A DNA stretch of 38,440 nt from an uncultured Verrucomicrobiota bacterium. Its GTDB lineage: Bacteria > Verrucomicrobiota > Verrucomicrobiia > Limisphaerales > UBA9464. The notes beneath the pieces were generated by a model. The model saw only the letters and a program-made list of their open reading frames with translations. It searched no databases and was not told the origin of the DNA. Shown piece by piece: positions 25,472 through 32,940 of this stretch; the first letter of the stretch is position 1; each line of letters begins with the position of its first letter. A program made the position numbers and the translations under genes. Where the stretch lies: contig CAIRNV010000040.1 in assembly GCA_903880005.1 (NCBI GenBank), forward strand, positions 1-38,440, read 5' to 3'.

Positions 25472-28141
25472 TCACGGCCGGCGCAGCCCCAATCGGACCC
25501 AGAGAGCACGTTCCGTCCCCGGCAACTCCACCTCCGCCTCCCGGTCCTTGGCCGGGAAGAACGGCAAGGGCGCGCGCGGCTCCCACGCGCGCCACATCCC
25601 GTCCAACGCGTCCATCATCTCGATGCTCACCGCTGCGTTCGCCGGGACCCGCACCTTCAGGAACACACGCCCGTCGCGCACGACCACCTGCGGACGCCAC
25701 CCGGACCCGGCGTCGCCCGGATGCGTCCCCGCTAGGAACTCCAGATGGTCCGGCTCGCCGTCCCCGTCGCGGTCACGCCCCGGGTCCGCCGTCTCCCCGT
25801 CCGCCAGCGAAACCTTCGTCGCCAACCACCCCTCGAACGACGGGCGCGCCACCAAGGAATCAATCCATGCCGACACCAACGCGACACCCGCCGCGTCCAC
25901 CTCACGGCTCCCCACCGGCGGCATCCGTCGCCCATCCATGCGCGTCATCCGATCCAACAGCACCGAACGCCCGCGGTCGCCCGCCACCAGGATGCGCCCG
26001 CCAGCCACCCCGCCGTCGGTCACCACCGGGCCGTCGATCAAGCCGGCGAGATCCGTGGGCGTCGTCGCGCGCCCGTCCCAGGTCCCGCCGCCGGGCCCGC
26101 CCGGCCGATGGCAAAGCCCGCAATTCACGTCCAGGTAACGTCGGGCCTGCCACTCCAGGCTGGGTTCGGGCTCTCCTTCCGAGCCGAAGCTCGGCGGACT
26201 GGCCACGCCGGCGGAGGGCAGTTCCAGGTAGCCCGCCGCCGCGAGCGCGCGAACCTGGTGCACCGTGCCCGCGCCGCCCGGCAACGCGCGCATTCGATCC
26301 AGTTGCCGCGTGTTGAAGCTCAGCGATCCGCCGGCCGCAGGGTTGTGGCAGGCGATGCACTCGCTGCGACTGGGATAGCGCCAGTCCTGGGGACGGGACT
26401 GCCCGTCCTCCATGACCCACAACGTCTCGTTCGCACCCTCGTCCGGCACCAAGACGGCGTCCGTGGGCGTCGTCCATCGATACGTCACGCCATAGACGCC
26501 CTGCGCCATCTGGACGAGGAACCGCGTCTCCAGCCGTCGCCGCGACGACGCCACGCCCCGTTCCATCTCCAGCTCGAAATGCTTCATCCACACCGTTCCC
26601 GCAGGCGACCGCCAGGCGTCGCCCGGGGCCGCGTCCACCCGCGTCCCGGGCGGGACATGTACCCACCGCTGCTTCAGCGCATGGTCGGACCAGAACGGCA
26701 GGTTGACCTCATAGGGGAGGAACGCGCCCGCCGGCTCCAACGAGGCCATGTCCCGAAACGCGCCGGTCGCCTTGAGCGTCCCCGGCACCGGACGATCCGC
26801 GACGTTGGCCGACGCGACCAGGCGCATGACCTTGCTGGCGTTGAGTTGCAGGGCCAGGAGGTCGCCGTTGGCGGGGTCCACGCCGAAGCCCGCCACGCCT
26901 GCCAACGTCCCCAACCGCTCCACCGTCGCCGCCCCGGCCGCGTCCCGGCGCAAGGCCCACACGTTGTTGTTCACGTAGTCGGCGAATACATAGGCGCCGT
27001 GCAACGCCGTGATCCGTCCCCCGCGGTACACCCGGCCGCCCGTGATCGAGTTGCCCCGGTCATTGCCGCTCCCGTGCGCGTACACATGCACCGGCGGCAC
27101 ATGGTTGAAGCCCGGGGCGGTGAGGAAGCCCGTCGGCATCCCCGTCCTCGGCCCCGCCACGCGTCCCTCGCGGAACGGCCACCCATGGTTCGCTCCCTTC
27201 CGGCTCACGAACACCATCTCCCACTTGTCCTGGCCCACGTCCGCCACCCACAGGTCGCCCGTGGCCGGGTCGAACGAGAAGCGCCAAGGATTGCGCAAGC
27301 CGACGGCGTAGAACTCCGTGCGCACGTTGGCGGGTACGACGGCGACGCCATTGAAGCTCGCGGCCCCCACGAACGGGTTGTCCGCCGGGATGGCGTAGTT
27401 CGTCGTGAACATCCAGGCATTCGCCGCGTTGCGATGGGGTGGCAACGAGCCCGGGCGCCCGTCCACGTCGATCCGAAGCAACCCGGCGAACAGGTCGCGA
27501 TCGATCCGTTGGCCGTTGCCATAGGAGTCGTTGCCGCCGCCCTCGTCGCCCACCGCCACGTACAAATAGCCGTCCGGGCCGAAGTGCAGGTCGCCGCCGT
27601 TGTGGTTGGACGCCTCGTCTCGTTGCGCGAAGAGCCGCACCTCGCTGGCCATGTCGATGATGTTCGGGTTGGTCGCGGACGCCCGGAACTCGGTGAGGAC
27701 GTTGTGCGCCGACCGGGTGGTGCCCGGGCCCGTGTTGAGGGTGCGAAACACGAACAACCGCCGGTTTTCGGCGTATCGGGGGTGGAACGCCAGCCCCAGC
27801 AGCCCTTGCTCGCCCGACGTCAGCAAGTTGGTCGTGAGGTTGGCGAACACGGTGCGCGTGGGCCGGGCCAGGTTGGTGATGACCACGATGCGCCCGGTCT
27901 TTTCCACGACGAACAGCCGTTGGGTCTCGCCCGGCGGGGTCGCCGTGGCCACGGGTTGCTCCAACGCCACGCCCGGCAACGCGTCCACAAAGCTGTACGA
28001 GGCCCGCGGGAGCCGCGACGGCAGCCCGTCGAAGGAATCCACGGAACGCGGCGGCCATTGGGCAACCAAGCCCACCCCCGTCACCCACGCACACACCGCG
28101 AGAATCACCCGCGCCATCCCCCATCCGTTGCTCGTCTTCAT
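25472..28141 (-). CDS. PQQ-dependent glucose/sorbosone dehydrogenase-like protein with two c-type haem motifs
   Basis: This 889-residue protein has a signal sequence (MARVILAVCAWVTGVGLVA). A six-bladed glucose/sorbosone dehydrogenase propeller follows, with HNGGDLHFGPDGYLYVAVGD and GLRNPWRFSFDPATGDLWVA as clear family blocks. These enzymes oxidise sugars with PQQ in the periplasm. The C-terminal half carries two CxxCH sites, CIACH at 595-599 and CGLCH at 674-678, and ends with a DRDGDGEPDHLE calcium-type repeat. The haem sites could take electrons from the quinone within the same chain (inference). The open frame runs on to 30394, but that is antisense to the next gene. The ATG at 28141 directly precedes the signal sequence. 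The 192-bp gap to the divergent gene shows no strong promoter on this side. Confidence 0.88.
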   Translation of the reverse strand: MKTSNGWGMARVILAVCAWVTGVGLVAQWPPRSVDSFDGLPSRLPRASYSFVDALPGVALEQPVATATPPGETQRLFVVEKTGRIVVITNLARPTRTVFANLTTNLLTSGEQGLLGLAFHPRYAENRRLFVFRTLNTGPGTTRSAHNVLTEFRASATNPNIIDMASEVRLFAQRDEASNHNGGDLHFGPDGYLYVAVGDEGGGNDSYGNGQRIDRDLFAGLLRIDVDGRPGSLPPHRNAANAWMFTTNYAIPADNPFVGAASFNGVAVVPANVRTEFYAVGLRNPWRFSFDPATGDLWVADVGQDKWEMVFVSRKGANHGWPFREGRVAGPRTGMPTGFLTAPGFNHVPPVHVYAHGSGNDRGNSITGGRVYRGGRITALHGAYVFADYVNNNVWALRRDAAGAATVERLGTLAGVAGFGVDPANGDLLALQLNASKVMRLVASANVADRPVPGTLKATGAFRDMASLEPAGAFLPYEVNLPFWSDHALKQRWVHVPPGTRVDAAPGDAWRSPAGTVWMKHFELEMERGVASSRRRLETRFLVQMAQGVYGVTYRWTTPTDAVLVPDEGANETLWVMEDGQSRPQDWRYPSRSECIACHNPAAGGSLSFNTRQLDRMRALPGGAGTVHQVRALAAAGYLELPSAGVASPPSFGSEGEPEPSLEWQARRYLDVNCGLCHRPGGPGGGTWDGRATTPTDLAGLIDGPVVTDGGVAGGRILVAGDRGRSVLLDRMTRMDGRRMPPVGSREVDAAGVALVSAWIDSLVARPSFEGWLATKVSLADGETADPGRDRDGDGEPDHLEFLAGTHPGDAGSGWRPQVVVRDGRVFLKVRVPANAAVSIEMMDALDGMWRAWEPRAPLPFFPAKDREAEVELPGTERALWVRLGLRRP

Positions 28142-28333
28142 TGGCTTGCTCCGCTGCCTGTTCCCGGGCCGTGATCGTGCCGGCTGGACGCCAGCCATGG
28201 CCGACCAAGGGGCATCCGCGCCACCGCATCCGGCCGGAGGAATTCCTCTGGAGCCTCCCGGCTCCGAACAAGGACTCCCCGGCAATCTTCGCGGGCGACA
28301 TGGACGGCACCCCACGCTTACGATGCCACCATC

Positions 28334-30733
28334 ATGCCCACGTCCTGGATAAAGTCGATGGCTTGGCTTTGGGTCGCAGCCGGTTCCTCGTTGTGCGCCG
28401 TCACGTGGAAGACGGAGTCGGCGGCGTTCACCGTGGATGATCGCGGCCACGTCACCTCCATCTCCCGGCTCGGGGAACGACGCGAGTTCCTCGCCACCAA
28501 CGATCCCGCGCCCGTCCTCCAGCTTCGCGTCAGCAACGTCCTCCACGCCCCAGACCAAGCCGCGTGGGACGCGGCAACCCGTTCGCTCCTGCTGCGCTTC
28601 GACAAGGCCGGCGTCGCCGCCAACGTCGGCGTCGAGGAAAAGGGATCCCACGTCCGGCTGGAATTGAAGGCGATTTCCCCCCTGCGTCCGGGCGCGCCCG
28701 TTCCCCTGGCGGACGTCGCCGCGTGGGGCCCCTACCCCACGCGCCTCAAGAAGACCGTCGGGGAAGTCGTGGGCGTCGTCCGCGAGGACGGGTTCGCCGT
28801 CGGCTTGCAGGCCCTCAACACCAAGACCCTCGGCGGCCATCCCGAGAACGACGAAGGCAACGCGGACCGCCCCTACGCGGCGCGCGGGACCGCATGGGGC
28901 AGCGTCCTCGGCGCCTATTCCATGGACCGGTCGCGTCCGCGACGCATCGCCGTCTGGAGCAAGCGGGCCCCCAACATGCCCGTCCCGGCCATCCCGGGGG
29001 AAACGGTCCTGGGCTCCGCCATCGCCCTGTTCGCGTGCGCCGAGGCCGACGCCTTGACGACCCTCGGGCGCATCGAGGTCGCCGAGAAGCTCCCGCACCC
29101 CCTCATCGACGGTGTCTGGGCCAAGGTGTCCCCCGAGCGCGGCCGCTCCTACCTCATCGCGTCCTTCTCGGAGTCCAACGTCGAGGAGGTCCTCCAGCAC
29201 GTGAAGCGCGCCAACCTCATGAGCCTCTACCACGGCGGGCCGTTCAAGAGCTGGGGCCATTACCAACCCAGCCCGAAGTACTTCCCCTCGGGCATGGCCG
29301 GGCTCAAGGCGTGCGTGGACAAGGCCAAGGCCCTCGGCATCCGGCTCGGCGTCCACACCCTGTCCAACTTCATCAACACGGACGACCCCTACGTCACCCC
29401 CGTGCCCGACCCGCGCCTCGTCCAAACCGGGGCCAGCCCGCTCACGGAACCCATCGACGCCACCACCACCACCCTGCCCGTCGCATCCCCCGAGTACTTC
29501 ACCAACAAGCTCGGCAACGAGCTGCAAACCGTGAGGATCGAGCAGGAACTCGTGCGGTACCGCTCCGTGTCGGACGCGCCGCCGTGGCGACTGTTGGATT
29601 GCCAGCGAGGCGCCTATGGGACGAGGGCCTCGGCGCACGCGGCGGGCGTCGAGGCAGGCAAGCTGATGGACCACGCCTACAAGGTCTTCTTCCCCAGCAT
29701 CGACATGCAGCGCGAGATCGCCCGCAACCTCGCGCGCATCTTCAACGAGACGGGGCTCAGCCACATGGACTTCGACGGCCACGAGGGTTGCCTCGCCCCG
29801 GGCGAGGGCACCTACGGCAACGAGTTGTTCGCCAAGGAATTCCACGACCACCTCGACCACACCGTCATCAACGGCACCAGCCCGCCCCTGTCCCACTTCT
29901 ATTGGCACTTCAACAGCTACTGCAACTGGGGCGAGCCCTGGTACGGCGGCTTCCGCGACTCCATGCAGGAGTACCGCATCAACAACCAGGCGTTCTGCGA
30001 GCGCAACTTCATCCCCAAGATGCTCGGCTGGTACCTCCTCACCCCCCACACCTGCCTCTCCGACATGGAATGGATGCTCGCCCGCGCCGCCGGCCACGAC
30101 GCCGGCTTCGCCCTCGCCACCGGGCCCGACGCCCTCCGCAGGAACCCCGAGGTCGGCCCCATCATGGACTCCATCCGCGAATGGGAGTCCGCGCGGCGTT
30201 CCGCCTCGTTCTCCGACGCCCAGAAGTCCCGCCTGCGAAACCCCCGGGCCGAATTCCACCTCGCGGCCGTCCCGGGCGGATGGGACCTGTTCCCCTTCCA
30301 CGACTCCCCCGAGTTCATCCACGAGCACAAGACTCTCCAACCGGGCGAGCCCACCGGGGCCGAGTGGGAGGTGCCCAACCCGGATGCCCCGCAACCCATC
30401 CAGCTCAAGCTACGGGTCCAAGGAAAGGAGGGCTTCGTCACGCGCGTGCGCCTGGAGGTGGATCGATCCGTCACCATCGAGCTGCCCGGCGAGGTCCGGG
30501 CCGGCCAATCCCTGTTGCTCGAAGCCGACGGCATCGTCCGCATCTACGACGGCAAGGGCAGCCACGTCCGCTCGCAGCCATTGGGAGCCAAGGCACCCGT
30601 CCTCAAGGCCGGCCGCAACCACGTCCGCCTCGATTGCGACTTCGAGGGCGAAGCCCCGCCCAAGGTCGCCGTCACCTTCAAAACCCAAGGCACGCCCGAG
30701 CGGGTGCCTCAGGCCCCCCAGGCCAAGCCTTAG
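28334..30733 (+). CDS. Secreted protein, possible TIM-barrel glycoside hydrolase, family not assigned
   Basis: I cannot name this 799-residue protein's family. It has a signal peptide (MAWLWVAAGSSLCAVTW within the first 25 residues), then a beta-rich N-terminal part. The central part looks like a TIM barrel: LGIRLGVHTLSNFI, then a strand-like segment TGLSHMDFDGHEG that resembles acid-bearing strands of glycoside hydrolases, then HFYWHFNSYCNWGEPWYGG. The C terminus looks like a beta-sandwich. Acidic residues in MDFDGHEG are candidate catalytic groups (inference). It is divergent from the sugar dehydrogenase gene, which suggests a shared role in carbohydrate use. TACGAT at 28319-28324 is a possible -10, 9 bases before the start. 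Its TAG stop abuts repeat copy D. Confidence 0.7.
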   Translation: MPTSWIKSMAWLWVAAGSSLCAVTWKTESAAFTVDDRGHVTSISRLGERREFLATNDPAPVLQLRVSNVLHAPDQAAWDAATRSLLLRFDKAGVAANVGVEEKGSHVRLELKAISPLRPGAPVPLADVAAWGPYPTRLKKTVGEVVGVVREDGFAVGLQALNTKTLGGHPENDEGNADRPYAARGTAWGSVLGAYSMDRSRPRRIAVWSKRAPNMPVPAIPGETVLGSAIALFACAEADALTTLGRIEVAEKLPHPLIDGVWAKVSPERGRSYLIASFSESNVEEVLQHVKRANLMSLYHGGPFKSWGHYQPSPKYFPSGMAGLKACVDKAKALGIRLGVHTLSNFINTDDPYVTPVPDPRLVQTGASPLTEPIDATTTTLPVASPEYFTNKLGNELQTVRIEQELVRYRSVSDAPPWRLLDCQRGAYGTRASAHAAGVEAGKLMDHAYKVFFPSIDMQREIARNLARIFNETGLSHMDFDGHEGCLAPGEGTYGNELFAKEFHDHLDHTVINGTSPPLSHFYWHFNSYCNWGEPWYGGFRDSMQEYRINNQAFCERNFIPKMLGWYLLTPHTCLSDMEWMLARAAGHDAGFALATGPDALRRNPEVGPIMDSIREWESARRSASFSDAQKSRLRNPRAEFHLAAVPGGWDLFPFHDSPEFIHEHKTLQPGEPTGAEWEVPNPDAPQPIQLKLRVQGKEGFVTRVRLEVDRSVTIELPGEVRAGQSLLLEADGIVRIYDGKGSHVRSQPLGAKAPVLKAGRNHVRLDCDFEGEAPPKVAVTFKTQGTPERVPQAPQAKP

Positions 30734-30897
30734 CCGGAACGATTCCGTTGGTAGGGAAGTGATTGCGCCGCAGATTCTTTCGCAAGCCAAGGAATGAGCG
30801 AGGCGCGGGCCAGGTCGAGACCCGTAACGAGCGAAGGACGAAGGATTTGCGCAAGCAGATCGAGCAAGCACGACCGATCCGACTGAATCGTTCCGGC
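30733..30897 (-). repeat. Repeat copy D of the 165-bp palindromic repeat
   Basis: This full-length copy has the same orientation as copy C. Its left end GCCGGAACGATTCCGTTGG starts in the stop codon TAG (30731-30733) of the preceding gene, and its right end reads GAATCGTTCCGGC. GAGCGA boxes at 30796-30801 and 30829-30834 flank a GC-rich hairpin. With copy E in the opposite orientation at 32561 it encloses the tubulin gene. Confidence 0.9.
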
Positions 30898-31092
30898 TCA
30901 GGCCTCCCAACCTGGCCATCCCCCAGGATCTCTACCCCCAGCCCATTTCCAGATGAATCTGGCGCGGGCGCACGAATGCGGGATTGACCAAGTCTTTGTT
31001 GATGGAATTCCATCACGTCACGTCACCTCTCGGGCTTCGGCAGTCCTCATGCGACTCCGCAAAGCCGCGACGGTGACGGTCCGTGTCAATCG

Positions 31093-31109
31093 TGAAAGGA
31101 AACGTTTCA
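31093..31109 (+). promoter_or_regulatory. Ribosome-binding site inside a small palindrome ahead of the tubulin gene
   Basis: The purine-rich AAAGGAAA at 31095-31102 is a good Shine-Dalgarno about 10 bases before the ATG at 31112, and it decides this start over upstream in-frame ATGs. It overlaps the perfect palindrome GAAACGTTTC (31099-31108) and the arms TGAAA/TTTCA. Further upstream TTGACC (30984-30989), the palindrome TGGAATTCCA (31003-31012) and the tandem ACGTCACGTCAC are possible control elements, none convincing alone. Confidence 0.45.
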
Positions 31110-31111
31110 TC

Positions 31112-32431
31112 ATGAGCAAGATCTTGATTGTTTCAATGGGGCGAGGCGGCAACGAACTCGCCAGCGCTTTTCTGGAAAGGGTGTTGGCCGAATGCGGGGT
31201 TGGACCCAACGGCGAGCCCCCGGCAGACCCGGAGCTTGCCAAGGCTCTCACTGCATTCTGTGATCAACGTGACGATGGACGTCTGATCCCGAGGCGCATC
31301 ATGGCGGGTACTTCCGAATCATGCTTCCCAGATGCCAAACGCCCGTATGCCGCACTTTATCCTGCCGAGGCTCGGGTCCTTGAATCCGGAGACTACGGGG
31401 GCGGGAACTGGGCGAAGGGGTACAAGGCACCCTCGGTCGAGACGCTGATCAAGATGGTCGGGGAACGTCTCGCCGCGATGGGGGGCAAATGCATACTTTG
31501 GCTATTTCACTCCCTTGGCGGGGGATACGGCGCGGGGGCCGGCGCGAAGTTTCTCGAGGGGGTGACCGAAGAATTCTCAGAAAACATACGCCCGGTCTCC
31601 ATTCCCATTTTGCCGGGGTCCTTTGTCTCCAACTCGATGGTCGAGTCGTACAACGGAGTCCTTGCCATGCCCGCCGTGTTGGAGCATGCCCACCTTGTGT
31701 TCCTCCTCGACAACAGCAGCCTGTTCCGGCGTGCAAAGAAGGGCGACGCGGATCCAGGCTATCCTCAAATGGATGCACTCGCCGCATCCGCGCTCAACAC
31801 TTTGGTCGCTCCCATGCTTTGGCCAGACGCGGCGGGCCGCCGCCTGACGCCCAATGAACTTCATTCGTCCATTTGGAATCCAACGGGTGCCGCTACCCTG
31901 AATGTCGAAGGCGAACCATTTGAGTGGGGAGATTGTTTCTTTTGCGAGTACGTTCCGGTTTGGAAACGCATCATCAGCCTCTCGCTCTTGGATGAACACT
32001 TGCCTGGTGAAAGCCACGCGGACTTTGTCCGACGGGCCATCGCAGACCAGCATTCCTCCATCAGCTTCGAGTCGGCGGAAGGATGGCAATCTGCATTTGT
32101 GGTGCTCAAGGTTGACCACGCCGACGGGTCCGACCCTGGACAGGCCGTCCAACAAGGCTCGGTCAAGCTTGCGATTCATCACCGGTCCGAACGTTCCCTT
32201 GCGCTCGTTGCGGGCTGGAACGACGCGATGTGTTCGACGCTTGAGGAAAGTCTGGAAAAGTTCGACATGCTATGGGGTCGGAACCGAGCGTTTTCACATT
32301 GGTATTTTGCAGAGGGCATCGATGTGCAGCACTTCGAGGACAGCAGAAGGAAACTGGCGGATGCATGCAATCAACTGGTAGCTCACAAGCGGTTTTCGGC
32401 CGATGAGCAGCTTCCGTCGGACGAGGGCTAG
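31112..32431 (+). CDS. Divergent bacterial tubulin (tubulin-superfamily GTPase)
   Basis: This 439-residue protein is of tubulin length and aligns by eye with eukaryotic tubulin and Prosthecobacter BtubA along its whole course. Visible elements are T1 MGRGGNELASAF (tubulin GQCGNQIG) with ECGVGPNG (tubulin EHGIDPTG), T3 GGGNWAKGY at 96-104 (tubulin GNNWAKGH), the signature SLGGGYGAGAG at 134-144 (tubulin SLGGGTGSG), and MVESYN at 176-181 (tubulin VVEPYN). DNSSLF at 200-205 matches tubulin DNEALY, and RLTPNEL at 244-250 sits at the T7 catalytic-loop position. The C-terminal AFSHWYFAEGID (393-404) matches tubulin AFLHWYTGEGMD and is followed by an acidic tail (SADEQLPSDEG). FtsZ lacks that C-terminal region. 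The Tyr replacing Thr in the phosphate-binding loop is unusual. No partner tubulin is present nearby. A cytoplasmic GTP-dependent filament former is expected from the family but is not proven. Confidence 0.88.
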   Translation: MSKILIVSMGRGGNELASAFLERVLAECGVGPNGEPPADPELAKALTAFCDQRDDGRLIPRRIMAGTSESCFPDAKRPYAALYPAEARVLESGDYGGGNWAKGYKAPSVETLIKMVGERLAAMGGKCILWLFHSLGGGYGAGAGAKFLEGVTEEFSENIRPVSIPILPGSFVSNSMVESYNGVLAMPAVLEHAHLVFLLDNSSLFRRAKKGDADPGYPQMDALAASALNTLVAPMLWPDAAGRRLTPNELHSSIWNPTGAATLNVEGEPFEWGDCFFCEYVPVWKRIISLSLLDEHLPGESHADFVRRAIADQHSSISFESAEGWQSAFVVLKVDHADGSDPGQAVQQGSVKLAIHHRSERSLALVAGWNDAMCSTLEESLEKFDMLWGRNRAFSHWYFAEGIDVQHFEDSRRKLADACNQLVAHKRFSADEQLPSDEG

Positions 32432-32448
32432 GGTGCCTGCGAGCACGG

Positions 32449-32488
32449 TTCGGGCGAGGCATGCCCATGGCCACAGGCCTCGCCCGGA
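32449..32488 (+). terminator. Terminator-like hairpin after the tubulin gene
   Basis: Arms CGGGCGAGGC (32451-32460) and GCCTCGCCCG (32477-32486) pair perfectly over 10 bp with a 16-base loop, starting about 20 bases after the tubulin stop. No strong T-run follows, so termination strength is uncertain. Confidence 0.55.
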
Positions 32489-32560
32489 TCGATCTTGCTC
32501 ATGTTCTCCCCCCGGGGCTTCCGGTTCCAGTGACCGGCCGGTTCACCTCGCAGTGGCTAA

Positions 32561-32725
32561 GCCGGAACGATTCCGTTGGGTCGGTCGTGCTTGCTCGATC
32601 TGCCTGCGCAAATCCTTCGTCGTTCGCTCGTTACGGGCCTCGTGCCGGCCCGCGCCTCGCTCACTCCTCGGCTTGCACAAGCATCGGCTTCGCAATCCCT
32701 TCCCTCCCAACTGCATCGTTCCGGC
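32561..32725 (+). repeat. Repeat copy E of the 165-bp palindromic repeat
   Basis: This is the best preserved copy, used here as reference. The left end is GCCGGAACGATTCCGTTGGG, preceded by TAA, and the right end is CCCAACTGCATCGTTCCGGC. The ends pair at 17 of 20 positions. The centre holds the hairpin CGGGCC-TCGTGCC-GGCCCG. It lies about 130 bases after the tubulin stop, in the 509-bp gene-free stretch 32432-32940. The remaining 32726-32903 of that stretch shows no feature I can support. Confidence 0.9.
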
Positions 32726-32903
32726 CAAGGCTCACCACCGTCCCATTCAAGCACGCGGGGGACATGTCAGGGACACGGGAAGATTCCAGCACGTCGGCCG
32801 TGCAAGATGGATCTCCGTCCGCACGAGGGTCGTCCGTCGCTCGCAGTGGGCCTCCCTCCGGCCCGCGCGCACACGACCATGATCGCACCGTGAGCCCGCT
32901 GCA

Positions 32904-32931
32904 TTGACTTGCAGGGGTGCCTCCATAGGCT
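32904..32931 (+). promoter_or_regulatory. Candidate promoter for the BamD-like/LptE/lgt cluster
   Basis: TTGACT at 32904-32909 and TAGGCT at 32926-32931 have a 16-base spacer, and the -10 ends 9 bases before the GTG start at 32941. This matches the layout at pyruvate kinase (16-base spacer, TAGGGT, 8-base gap) and implies a leaderless or very short-leader message. Confidence 0.5.
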
Positions 32932-32940
32932 CGGCCGCTG

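Noticed and set aside
28142-30394. Minus-strand extension of the dehydrogenase frame (giving a 1640-residue protein)
   Set aside because: It lies antisense to the 28334-30733 gene, and the signal peptide directly after the ATG at 28141 marks the real start.
31112-32431. Naming the tubulin homologue FtsZ, BtubA or BtubB
   Set aside because: FtsZ lacks the HWYxxEGxD C-terminal region, and the changed GGGYGAG signature and lack of a partner gene argue against BtubA or BtubB. No symbol was given.
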